Positions 1-7,581 of a stretch of 64,000 nucleotides of DNA are shown here, piece by piece. The DNA is from Amphibacillus cookii. GTDB taxonomy: Bacteria; Bacillota; Bacilli; Bacillales; Amphibacillaceae. The stretch lies in assembly GCF_016908375.1 (NCBI RefSeq), contig NZ_JAFBDS010000010.1, forward strand, positions 62,001 to 126,000, in the 5' to 3' direction. Position numbers and translations under genes: made by a program. Every line of letters starts with the position of its first letter. Position 1 is the stretch's first letter. The notes under the pieces are model-generated. The model was given only the letters and a program-made list of their open reading frames with translations, was not told the DNA's origin and did not search any database.

Positions 1-245
1 TCATCTTGTTTGTTAGTTAATGTTTGCTGTTCTCCATCTTCTAAAATATCATACACGTACGTTACAATTTCCCAGTTGACAAGATCAGTTGAAGTCATTA
101 TGGGTACACCTGGATTCATATGCATCGTTGTACTTGACATGTAATAAACATCTTTGACTCGAATCACATCCGGATCAGGTACATCAGCCCAAATAATTGG
201 ATTTTGAAAATTTGGAGGTGCATTTACACTTCTTTTTTCTACCAT
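1..245 (-). CDS. Glycoside hydrolase family 43 protein, N-terminal part (cut by window edge)
   Basis: This is the first 81 codons of a protein running off the left edge. The reading begins MVEKRSVNAPPNFQNPIIWA and continues with ADVPDPDVIRVKDVYYMSSTTM, which is the typical first blade of GH43 beta-xylosidase or arabinofuranosidase enzymes: the aspartate in the DPD segment is the family's general base. An AGGAGC ribosome site lies 7-8 bases before the ATG. It is downstream of, and on the same strand as, an AraC-type response regulator, which fits a hemicellulose-utilisation locus. The substrate cannot be told from this fragment. There is no secretion signal, so an intracellular enzyme acting on imported oligosaccharides is likely (inference). 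Confidence 0.8.
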   Translation of the reverse strand, partial: MVEKRSVNAPPNFQNPIIWADVPDPDVIRVKDVYYMSSTTMHMNPGVPIMTSTDLVNWEIVTYVYDILEDGEQQTLTNKQD

Positions 246-268
246 TCATTATTGCTCCTTTAATCCTC

Positions 269-321
269 ATAAAACGACCCTTCAATTAACGGACATTTTA
301 CGAAAGGTTATCTGTGATAAA
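269..321 (+). repeat. Dispersed modular repeat, copy A (minimal form)
   Basis: The minimal 53-bp form: the 5' block (ATAAAACGACCCTTCAATTA) joins almost directly to the 3' block (GGTTATCTGTGATAAA). It lies between the GH43 gene and the response regulator gene. Confidence 0.75.
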
Positions 322-383
322 AATAATAGTTTTTTGATTAGACTTACGTATTCACGGAACAAGTTAAACAATCGATTAGCTGA

Positions 384-1928
384 TTAGTTGATAATCTTTT
401 GTCGATATTTGGACGGTGTACTCCCTTCCATCTTTTCAAATTGGGTAACAAAATAATCCGGGCTTCCAAATCCCACCTCTTCCGCTACCTCATAAATACG
501 CAAATCGGTTTGACGTAAAATTTGTTTTGCTTTCTCAATCCGGACCTTTAGTAAATAATCTTTGAAGTAGACACCATAGGTCTTTTTAAATAATTGGCCT
601 AAATAGACAGGATTCATATAAAATTGATTAGCTATCTTCTTTAATGTTAACGGTTCAGTGAAATGTTTATGAATATAACGTTTTACCTTATAAATATCAC
701 CATTATACTTCTCTTTACTAAGCGCACATATAAGGCTACTTCCCCTCAATGCATAGTTTAGTAGAGCTTCCTTAAGTTCATTTAATGTCTTTTTCTCATT
801 AAATATTTCAATTAAAGCTGTGATTTGTTTAGTCGGTTCGTTATGTTCAGCAACGCGTTGAATGGTCGCTTCTAATTCTTTATCTAAATGAAAAAGGAAC
901 ATTTTTATGGCGTCAACCGGTGCAGCAACGTGCTGGATATCTTTAATCCATTGATTAATTTGTTTTTTTATTGCTTGAATATTATTTTCTTCAATTTCCT
1001 CTAGTAATTTATCAATCATTTCATGATTAAGCGGTTTATTCTCCAAATGACAGCGAGCAAGTTCATTATTATACATTAGCGGGGTATCATCACGTCTGTA
1101 ATATCTCCGATTGCTCGCAATGATAGCAGTTTGGTATGAAGATCGCATCCCCTCTAGCCCTCTGTCTACTACTCCAGCAAATAAAAATATCTTTAAACCA
1201 ATTTCCTTTTCAATAAATACTTTAAGACGTGATAAGAACCAAGGTACTTCATTTACATTTTGCGGAAGGTGTTTTTCTTGTAAGATCACACCGTAACCTT
1301 CGCGCTCAAATGGATGGATAAACACGCGGGGATCACCGACAAAGTTAGCAATTGATCGATTGATCTTTTCATCAATCATATCCGTAATCATCTGGTTTCG
1401 TACATCAATAATTAAATAACAGCTTTCTTTATTAATATCTTCAGTAAGGATAGCAAGATCATTAAGGTTAGGCTCCTCACCATCTACAATGATGCGCTGA
1501 TAGAGACCATAGTTAATAAAGCGCTGATTAGCCTGTTCTTCCAAACGTTCCTTTTCAATCACTTCAGTTAAAATTGAAAAAGTATCCTCTAGTTCCTTCT
1601 TGTCAATTGGCTTAAGAAGAAAATCGGTAACACCTAAACGGACAGCGCGTTGAGCATACTCAAAGTCACTATAACCACTAATGACAATAAATTTGGGAGG
1701 GGTCTTAGCTTTTTTCTTTATTTGCTGAATAAGCTCTAGACCATCATATACCGGCATCCGGATGTCGGTAAGAACAACGTCAGGCCTTTGTTCAAGAATG
1801 AGCTGCAAAGCATCTTCCCCATCACTCGCTTCTCCTACTACTTCATAGTCGATGGCCTCCCAATCAATAAGCGTCATGATGCCTTTCCTTACAAAATGTT
1901 CGTCATCTACTAAAACGACACGATTCAT
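384..1928 (-). CDS. Response regulator with C-terminal AraC-type DNA-binding domain (YesN-like)
   Basis: A 514-residue cytoplasmic two-component regulator. The N-terminal receiver domain (about residues 3-120) shows the acidic pair DDE at 8-10, the phospho-acceptor Asp55 in LTDIRMP and the conserved Lys106 in LLKPID. A long poorly conserved middle follows, and the C-terminal ~100 residues form a double helix-turn-helix AraC domain (LTLKKIANQFYMNPVYLGQLFKK, then VAEEVGFGSPDYFVTQF). A GAGGGTGG ribosome site precedes the ATG by 7 bases. Such regulators usually respond to a YesM-type sensor kinase and control carbohydrate genes. No kinase lies beside it here; the downstream same-strand gene encodes a GH43 glycosidase, a plausible target. 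Confidence 0.9.
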   Translation of the reverse strand: MNRVVLVDDEHFVRKGIMTLIDWEAIDYEVVGEASDGEDALQLILEQRPDVVLTDIRMPVYDGLELIQQIKKKAKTPPKFIVISGYSDFEYAQRAVRLGVTDFLLKPIDKKELEDTFSILTEVIEKERLEEQANQRFINYGLYQRIIVDGEEPNLNDLAILTEDINKESCYLIIDVRNQMITDMIDEKINRSIANFVGDPRVFIHPFEREGYGVILQEKHLPQNVNEVPWFLSRLKVFIEKEIGLKIFLFAGVVDRGLEGMRSSYQTAIIASNRRYYRRDDTPLMYNNELARCHLENKPLNHEMIDKLLEEIEENNIQAIKKQINQWIKDIQHVAAPVDAIKMFLFHLDKELEATIQRVAEHNEPTKQITALIEIFNEKKTLNELKEALLNYALRGSSLICALSKEKYNGDIYKVKRYIHKHFTEPLTLKKIANQFYMNPVYLGQLFKKTYGVYFKDYLLKVRIEKAKQILRQTDLRIYEVAEEVGFGSPDYFVTQFEKMEGSTPSKYRQKIIN

Positions 1929-2307
1929 TATTAAACCACCCTCACTTTGTAAGCGTTATCAATAAATTACAGAATAATAGTGCAATTATCCTCGTAAAAC
2001 CTAACCACTAGACTATATCAACTGATATTAAGCATATTACAGTGAATAATTAACAAAGGTGACTTACTACTATATAATAAGTTACCATGTTTTCGATACT
2101 TAGATCTGGGCATATTGACTATCGTACGGTGAAGAAACGATTGGCGTTGATTGGAAACTTTCTCTTGCATTTAGCGGCTCGAATCCTTTGTTTATCCGAG
2201 TTCGAAGCATCTTTCTTTTTTCGAGAGATGACATTGTTCGGTGCTATTAAGCATTTGTCGATAGCAACATCGGTCATTGACTTTCTTACCTGTCGCGCTG
2301 TTGACAA

Positions 2308-2360
2308 ATATAACGAGCCCTCAATTAGTGGGCATTTTACGGATGGTTATCTACGATAAA
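2308..2360 (+). repeat. Dispersed modular repeat, copy B (minimal form)
   Basis: A 53-bp minimal copy, diverged at the 5' end (TATAACGAGCCCTCAATTAG) and with CTACGATAAA instead of CTGTGATAAA at the 3' end. Its 3' end overlaps the end of a possible gene fragment on the opposite strand (2347-2502). Confidence 0.65.
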
Positions 2361-2502
2361 TCATCCATTGCAATATCCAGTCAACAGCATCTTCAAGAGC
2401 TTTGCTTTCTATCTCGTTCTCATACACGGTAAGAGTAGAAATATAGTCTTTTACTGATGCAATCATCGAAACGGTACAAAATTTAGTGATATGTTCTGCT
2501 AA
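2347..2502 (-). pseudogene. Possible gene fragment, unrecognised, ending inside repeat copy B
   Basis: An open frame of 51 codons without a good start reads like real protein (for example VKDYISTLTVYENEIESKAL) and ends IYRR-stop, where the last codons lie in the terminal block of repeat B. No family is recognised. The first ATG would give 39 residues and has no ribosome site, so a decayed gene remnant is more likely than a functional gene. The rest of the 1929-2633 gap shows nothing else that can be supported. Confidence 0.25.
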
Positions 2503-2633
2503 TCATATAAATAACAAAAATAGAACTTAATCATACAAAAATTCTAACCCCACACTTAATATAACCATTGAACAAAGATTTGTCAAGAGCTGGGATTGCT
2601 ATATTATTACAATATTAATCTTTCGAGTCGTGC

Positions 2634-3269
2634 TTATTTAACGATTAAACCAAGTAGTGTTGAAAGAACTTTTGCTTGTTCTTCATTTACAATACAACCT
2701 TTAAGGTTTGCTATACCGACTGTGATATGATCAAAATACGATCGACTTAAATCAACCCCTGCCAAGCTCGTATTAGTAAAGTTAACTCCTGTTAATTCAC
2801 ATTTATCAAACATTGTATATTTCAAGGTATTTTCGTATAAATCCGTCTGTTTTAGTATACATTCGTTATAGCTAGTATTCTTTTGATTACAAAAACCCAA
2901 GCCAGCAAATTGTAAATTACAGTTTTCTAACATCACATGATTGAATCGACCATCTGCCATAATAACACCTGTCATTTGACAATGATAAAATGCAACACGA
3001 TGCATTGTTACCTCTTCAAAGTGGGCATTAGACAAATCGCACTTTTCAAAAACAACATCTCGTAAATACATTTTTGTTATCTTTGCTTCTTTAAAATTCA
3101 CATGACGAAAGCGGACATTAACAAACTCGATCGCTTCAGCATCCTGAACCGAAATGGTACAGTTCTCAATGATCACCTCTTCAATATAAGGATCATTTCG
3201 ATCATATATAGTACTAAAATCATTTGTTACTTTTTCTGCTGTCACGTTTGGTTTATTCAATGGCTTCAT
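2634..3269 (-). CDS. Pentapeptide repeat protein
   Basis: A 211-residue protein made of tandem pentapeptide repeats of A(D/N)LXX type, seen as recurring CDLSNAHFEEV, CELTGVNFTNT and SLAGVDLSRS segments from about residue 40 to 195. These fold as a right-handed square beta-helix. Family members include DNA mimics protecting gyrase (Qnr/MfpA) and many proteins of unknown role; several cysteines sit at repeat starts as in Qnr-like proteins, but a fluoroquinolone role cannot be claimed. The start at 3269 is chosen because GGGAGTGAG precedes it by about 7 bases; the in-frame TTG/ATG codons upstream have no ribosome site. It stands alone between two repeat copies. Confidence 0.85.
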   Translation of the reverse strand: MKPLNKPNVTAEKVTNDFSTIYDRNDPYIEEVIIENCTISVQDAEAIEFVNVRFRHVNFKEAKITKMYLRDVVFEKCDLSNAHFEEVTMHRVAFYHCQMTGVIMADGRFNHVMLENCNLQFAGLGFCNQKNTSYNECILKQTDLYENTLKYTMFDKCELTGVNFTNTSLAGVDLSRSYFDHITVGIANLKGCIVNEEQAKVLSTLLGLIVK

Positions 3270-3350
3270 TACTATTCTCACTCCCATTACAATATAGATG
3301 ATTAACATTTAATCCAAGTATCTTCTACTACTTCTCCATTTCGTTTGCCA

Positions 3351-3543
3351 TATAAAACGAACCTTCAATCAACCAACGGGCGGAGGCCTACAGGATGTAG
3401 GTCATGCAGACGTTGCCACAGGACGTGGCGGTCTTAGTCTGTAATCCTTCTTAAAAGAAGTGGTGGTTTTAGTCTACGATCTTACCCACCCACGTATGGT
3501 TCGTTGAGTGAATCCGTACATTAGCGTCCGTTATCTGTGATAA
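3351..3543 (+). repeat. Dispersed modular repeat, copy C (with hairpin units, short 3' block)
   Basis: 193 bp. The 5' block is followed by two palindromic units (CCTACAGGATGTAGG and GCCACAGGACGTGGC), TTTAGTCT motifs, the TTCGTTGAGTGAATC segment and an abbreviated end ACATTAGCGTCCGTTATCTG. The inner stem of the 3' block present in other copies is missing. Confidence 0.8.
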
Positions 3544-3775
3544 ACATTATGATTATATATGAATAGACGCTCTTTTTCACCACCAATATATGAATTTGCT
3601 CCTTAATCTATATTTATTTAAATAAAAACTTTATTTTCAACTGCCCTATTTGATTACCATTTTTAGTACAATATTAAGCAACGTAAACTTTTTCAATAAA
3701 TCTAAATTAAATGGTGGATTTTCCATCTTTTTAAACTAAACAGGACGACTTATAAATCAAGAAAGGGAGCTAGAG

Positions 3776-4567
3776 ATGACTTTACTTGTCAAAGATATTA
3801 TCAATTATTTAATTCCCACCGCTGAAGCAACTCACCATACCGTTGATACACTCAAGTTCGGGAATGAAAATACCCCCATTACCGGGATTGCAGTCACCTT
3901 TATGCCAACGTATGAAGCGATTGAACGTACGCTTGAACAGCGTGCCAATTTATTAATCTGTCATGAAGGTCTGTTTTACAAGCATTTAGATGATCCTCTA
4001 CCTACCCATGACAAAGTCTATCAAGCGAAAAAGCAACGGATTGAAGAGACAAATTTAAATATATTTCGCTTACATGATTATATTCATCGCGTTGAACCTG
4101 ATCAAATCACTTATGGATTAATAGCCAAATTGGAATGGCAACCGTACATCATTGAGCATAAAACAGAGGCCAGTATTATATCGCTCCCGAAAAAATCCCT
4201 TTATCAGGTTATCACTGATTTAAAGGATAAGCTTAACTTATCGCACGTTCGTTATACTGGGAACCTTAATCAATCTTGTCAACGTATAGGTTTATTCGTT
4301 GGCTATCGAGGTGGAAGTCACCAAACCCTATCATTAATCAATCAATACAACCTTGACCTCGTTATTTGTGGTGAAGGACCTGAATGGGAAACACCTGAAT
4401 ATATTCGTGATGCTCGTTATGTCGAGGGAAATCGAGGGCTAATCGTCATTGGGCATATGGAAAGTGAAGAGCCTGGGATGAGAGTAGTTGCTCAACAGTT
4501 GAGTGAAGCCTTTCAAGAAGTACCCGTTTTCTTTATTCGTAACAAAACCGCTTTATCACTGATTTGA
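3776..4567 (+). CDS. NIF3-like (DUF34) dinuclear metal-centre protein
   Basis: A 263-residue member of the NIF3/DUF34 family, which binds a pair of metal ions in a toroidal oligomer; some members act as GTP cyclohydrolase I type 2 or metal-handling proteins, but the role is generally unsettled. Family signs are the N-terminal GIAVTFMPTYEAIE, the metal-binding NLLICHEGLFY (His in CHE), RLHDYIHR, the ICGEGPEWE segment and the C-terminal VIGHMESEEPGMR with metal-binding His and Glu. The AAAGGGAGC ribosome site sits 6 bases before the ATG. It is shorter than the about 370-residue form carrying an inserted PII-like domain. It is monocistronic. Confidence 0.85.
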   Translation: MTLLVKDIINYLIPTAEATHHTVDTLKFGNENTPITGIAVTFMPTYEAIERTLEQRANLLICHEGLFYKHLDDPLPTHDKVYQAKKQRIEETNLNIFRLHDYIHRVEPDQITYGLIAKLEWQPYIIEHKTEASIISLPKKSLYQVITDLKDKLNLSHVRYTGNLNQSCQRIGLFVGYRGGSHQTLSLINQYNLDLVICGEGPEWETPEYIRDARYVEGNRGLIVIGHMESEEPGMRVVAQQLSEAFQEVPVFFIRNKTALSLI

Positions 4568-4621
4568 CTTTTCTGCCCTGTTGCACCAACAATTAAGAAA
4601 CGATTCCTAATCAAAAAACGG

Positions 4622-5170
4622 CTACTCACTCCATTCTAGTCTTGCTATATAATTACCACCAATAGCTTGCAGAGTTGAACCAATCACAACAATTAGCTGA
4701 CCACTCTCTGGGCTTTCATTGATGATTAACAGTGTGCCGATTGCTTCTAAACCAGCTCCTAGGGCTTGCGTTACATTTCCACGCGCACTGTTAATGTTGC
4801 CATCTTCATAATCAGCCAGTGCGCTTATCGAGGCCCCCATCGATTGAAAGCTATCACCAACCACAATAATACGTTTACTTTGATCAGAATCTACTGTATT
4901 TGTATGTGCTAAGTAGCTACCAAGGGAGGACATTGCAGCCCCAACTCCATCAATCCAATTCCCAGAAAACGATAGGAAATCATCATCAGGTATCGTCCCT
5001 ATTAAGAAAGCACCAATGGCTTGAAGTCCTTCACCAATTGTTGCAAGCAAATCGTTATAAGCTTCAATACCCATCGCTTCTCTTGTTTCAGCAACTACAC
5101 TAATATTAGTACCCAATGCTACTATTAAAGATCCCGCTTGAACAATCTCCTGACGCTGCCTATCCACCAT
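4622..5170 (-). CDS. DUF6944-like repetitive small protein (tentative)
   Basis: 182 residues composed of three or four loosely repeated units with G-x-x-L-Q-A-I-G style motifs (GEGLQAIGAF, VGAAMSSLGSY, GAGLEAIGTLL, IGSTLQAIGG), giving alternating Gly/Ala-rich amphipathic helices. The pattern resembles the DUF6944 family of repetitive Bacillus proteins of unknown function; that assignment is from memory of the family's look and is tentative. No signal peptide or cysteines. The start has a strong GGAGGTGGG ribosome site. It is monocistronic between nif3-like and fosB. Confidence 0.6.
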   Translation of the reverse strand: MVDRQRQEIVQAGSLIVALGTNISVVAETREAMGIEAYNDLLATIGEGLQAIGAFLIGTIPDDDFLSFSGNWIDGVGAAMSSLGSYLAHTNTVDSDQSKRIIVVGDSFQSMGASISALADYEDGNINSARGNVTQALGAGLEAIGTLLIINESPESGQLIVVIGSTLQAIGGNYIARLEWSE

Positions 5171-5290
5171 TTACACCCACCTCCAATCCATCTTCTCTAT
5201 TATATTCATGCACAGCAGATTGGAAATGGATGTATATCGTTAAAACTTTAATTAGACAAGGTTTTGTCGCTAAGGAAAAGCTCTATATTT

Positions 5291-5755
5291 TCAATTTTTA
5301 GGGTTGACCGTCCCACCATTATCGTTTAATACTGGTGGATAGAAGGTCATATGTTGCTTGTCTTCTTGATAATAATCTAATCGATCCTGTAACGTCCCGG
5401 TATGAAACTCAAACTTGTGTCCATCAGGATCAGTAAAATAAACAGAGCGTTTATCACGCTGATCTCGCTCTCTTCCAGGTAAAATATTGACGTTTAATTG
5501 TTTTAATCGGTTATGAACATCATCAAAATCGCTTTCTGCAACAGTGAAGGCAATATGGGTATACGACTGAGCAATCTCATGGCGCGGAATATCTTTTTCT
5601 TCATTTAAAGCAAGCCATAACCCATTCAGATCAAAATAAGCTGTTGTTCTTCCCTCAACTAACAAGGTTGCCTCAAATACATCTTGATAAAATTCAATTG
5701 ATCGCTTTAAATCAGAAACAGAAAAGAGTAAGTGATTAATGCCTTTAATTTTCAA
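5291..5755 (-). CDS. fosB: FosB-type metallothiol transferase (fosfomycin resistance)
   Basis: A 154-residue glyoxalase/VOC-fold enzyme that adds a low-molecular-weight thiol (bacillithiol in Bacillaceae) to fosfomycin in a metal-dependent reaction in the cytoplasm. Metal ligands are visible: His8 (GINH), His67 (SYTHIAF) and Glu116 (HKFEFH), with the FosB tail segment [10 protein letters not shown]. The Cys found next to the first ligand in several FosB proteins is Leu10 here. The start is taken as TTG at 5755 because AGGTG lies 7 bases upstream; the GTG further upstream is inside that ribosome site. It is chromosomal and stands alone, as in B. subtilis; general VOC detoxification is the alternative. 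Confidence 0.88.
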   Translation of the reverse strand: MKIKGINHLLFSVSDLKRSIEFYQDVFEATLLVEGRTTAYFDLNGLWLALNEEKDIPRHEIAQSYTHIAFTVAESDFDDVHNRLKQLNVNILPGRERDQRDKRSVYFTDPDGHKFEFHTGTLQDRLDYYQEDKQHMTFYPPVLNDNGGTVNPKN

Positions 5756-5797
5756 AAAAAACACCTCATTTTTTGGATTTTTAAAAACTAAACAAAC

Positions 5798-6463
5798 TTA
5801 TGATCCAACGTTTTGCTCACAACGGTCTAATAGTGGACAGGTTGGACAGATCGGTTTCACTTTGCAATGCACTTTGGCATGTTGAACAATTAACGCATGA
5901 TACTCGTTATAAAGTTGGACATCTTTGACTAAGGCGGCTTCAAATAAATAGCGAAGATCTTGATACTTTTTCGGTAGGTCAAAACCTAATCGTTTAAAGA
6001 TTCTCCTTGTGTAAGCATCAATGACAAAAACAGGCCGATGCAAAGCATAAAGCAAAATGGAATCAGCGGTTTCTGGACCAATCCCGTTAATGGCTAACAG
6101 TTGATTCCGTAATAGATACGTATCTTGACAATGAAGTTGTTCCATTTTAAAATCATAGTTTTTAAACCAAGTTAAGAAGGCATGTAACCGTCTTGCTTTG
6201 ATACGAAAAAAACCACTAGAACGAATCAACTGCTCTAATTTTTCAATCGGGAGATGAAACATTTGAACCGGATCAAGGTACGGCTCCAATTGCAGCATTG
6301 CTTTTTCAACGTTTTTCCAAGCCGTATTTTGAACCAAAATCGCTCCTACCATCACTTCAAAAGCTGTTTCAGCAGGCCACCAATGTTGGCAACCGTAGGT
6401 TTGGTATAATTGATTATATACAACTGGAATTTCTGTTAACATCCTATTCGTCATATTATTCAT
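5798..6463 (-). CDS. Endonuclease III-family DNA glycosylase (HhH-GPD, iron-sulfur)
   Basis: A 221-residue base-excision repair glycosylase. It has the helix-hairpin-helix LLAINGIGPETADSILLYA, the catalytic Asp in VFVIDAYTRRIF, and a C-terminal four-cysteine cluster HCKVKPICPTCPLLDRC (spacing C-x5-C-x2-C-x5-C) expected to hold a 4Fe-4S cluster. The lysine that gives Nth its lyase activity is replaced by Glu in GPETA, so a monofunctional glycosylase of the MagIII/archaeal-like branch (alkylated or mismatched bases) is more likely than true Nth. Its start overlaps the stop of the upstream lipoprotein gene, suggesting translational coupling. Confidence 0.8.
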   Translation of the reverse strand: MNNMTNRMLTEIPVVYNQLYQTYGCQHWWPAETAFEVMVGAILVQNTAWKNVEKAMLQLEPYLDPVQMFHLPIEKLEQLIRSSGFFRIKARRLHAFLTWFKNYDFKMEQLHCQDTYLLRNQLLAINGIGPETADSILLYALHRPVFVIDAYTRRIFKRLGFDLPKKYQDLRYLFEAALVKDVQLYNEYHALIVQHAKVHCKVKPICPTCPLLDRCEQNVGS

Positions 6464-7256
6464 TCAACTCATGTTTTATCTTAATAGCCTGCTTCGTTTC
6501 AAATTCAACTTCCAACTCAAACTTAACCACTTCATCTCCATCGATATCAATAATATCTAAAATATCACGCTTAATCGCATTGATCGATTGATCAGTGGCA
6601 ACATTCATTTGATTTAACAGTATTTCAGTTGCAGCAAGAGCATCATCACCATTTAATTCACTCCCATCACGTTGTTCAACCTCTACTTGATTAGCGAGGC
6701 CGTCAAAATAATAATCGAGCTCCTCTCCATTATCGAAAGCAATATCTAACTCAAACATAAATATATTCGGATATTCAACATGATCGTCGTCTGATAAAAC
6801 ATGATCAAACTCGAGTTCTTCTCCATTATTAAAAACAAACTCGACAGCTAGATCCTCAATATCACTTCCATCTAGATCAAGATGACTCAAAATCGTATTT
6901 TGAATTTTGTTTAATGAATGCTCTGGCGATATTGATAGAGCTGCCAATAGTTCTTCACTCTCTTGAATGGCTGAATCCCCCGTAATGGTTTCACTTCCTA
7001 CAATTTGATTGGTCCCTTGATTATGGCGGTCATATTGATAGTGTTTATTATCACCATCACTAACATTGATCGTAAGCTCAAATTCATCAACGGTTAACTC
7101 TTCTTCTTGAGTAGCGGTCACTTCTTTTCCTTGTTGTCCCTCTTCAGTTGAATGCTCAAGTGCTGAATCTTCATGATCAATCAACTCATCTGTATCCCCA
7201 AGATTATTACAACCAACAAGTAAGGTTAACGTCAATACAACAACTAATAACTTCAT
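6456..7256 (-). CDS. YusW-like lipoprotein with two repeated domains
   Basis: A 266-residue acidic lipoprotein. The signal peptide ends in the lipobox LLVGC (Cys16), followed by a charged linker and two copies of a YusW-type domain: one around residues 60-155 (FELTINVSDG...LEFDHVLSD) and another around 160-260 (IFMFELDIAF...VKFELEVEF). Each has the LxxLxxS..INxIxxxIL helix typical of the family. Function unknown; anchored outside the membrane. ATG 7256 is chosen since GGAAAGGAAG precedes it by 6 bases; the in-frame TTG upstream has none. It overlaps the glycosylase gene by 8 bases. Confidence 0.75.
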   Translation of the reverse strand: MKLLVVVLTLTLLVGCNNLGDTDELIDHEDSALEHSTEEGQQGKEVTATQEEELTVDEFELTINVSDGDNKHYQYDRHNQGTNQIVGSETITGDSAIQESEELLAALSISPEHSLNKIQNTILSHLDLDGSDIEDLAVEFVFNNGEELEFDHVLSDDDHVEYPNIFMFELDIAFDNGEELDYYFDGLANQVEVEQRDGSELNGDDALAATEILLNQMNVATDQSINAIKRDILDIIDIDGDEVVKFELEVEFETKQAIKIKHELNE

Positions 7257-7412
7257 GCTTTTCTTCCTTTCCAAACATATTCGTTAGTCTAAATATTACC
7301 TTAATCTATAATAAAAAAACACATTAAACACTTAAAATAAGACTAAACGCTCAAGTTTGTTACCTTGTAAAAATTAAATACATCCTGTAAGAGGTTACAT
7401 TTCTAAACGGTA

Positions 7413-7441
7413 TTGTAATTGCATAAAACATTTGCTATAGT
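7413..7441 (+). promoter_or_regulatory. Sigma-A type promoter for the SulP transporter gene
   Basis: TTGTAA at 7413-7418, 17-base spacer, TATAGT at 7436-7441. It would start a leader of roughly 130 bases before the SulP start codon. Confidence 0.6.
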
Positions 7442-7478
7442 TAATTCTTATGTAATATAAACAGAAAAAAACTCGCTT

Positions 7479-7547
7479 GCATAAATACCAGATACGAAAC
7501 TTAAAACACGTTTCTTATCCCTGTCCAGCGACAGGTATTTTTTATGC
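7479..7547 (+). promoter_or_regulatory. Structured 5' leader of the SulP gene, possible attenuator or riboswitch
   Basis: Within the leader, GCATAAATACC (7479-7489) can pair with GGTATTT...TATGC (7534-7547), closing a junction that holds a GAAAC/GTTTC stem and the hairpin CCTGTC-CAGC-GACAGG (7520-7535). The latter hairpin followed by TATTTTTT looks like an intrinsic terminator, and its last GG is also used by the outer stem, so the two folds compete. No known riboswitch class was recognised. Structure seen in sequence, regulation inferred. Confidence 0.45.
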
Positions 7548-7581
7548 GTAAACTTATCATTGTGAAGGGGATGGTTTTATC

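Noticed and set aside
2087-2359. A 90-codon plus-strand frame and a 62-codon minus-strand frame in the same place
   Set aside because: Neither has a ribosome site or protein-like composition; the plus-strand frame runs into repeat copy B at its 3' end.
3351-3543. Perfect terminal inverted repeats for the dispersed element, as expected of a classic MITE
   Set aside because: Only AACC near the left end and GGTT near the right end are complementary. Longer inverted ends and target duplications are not visible, so a transposase-type mechanism cannot be claimed.
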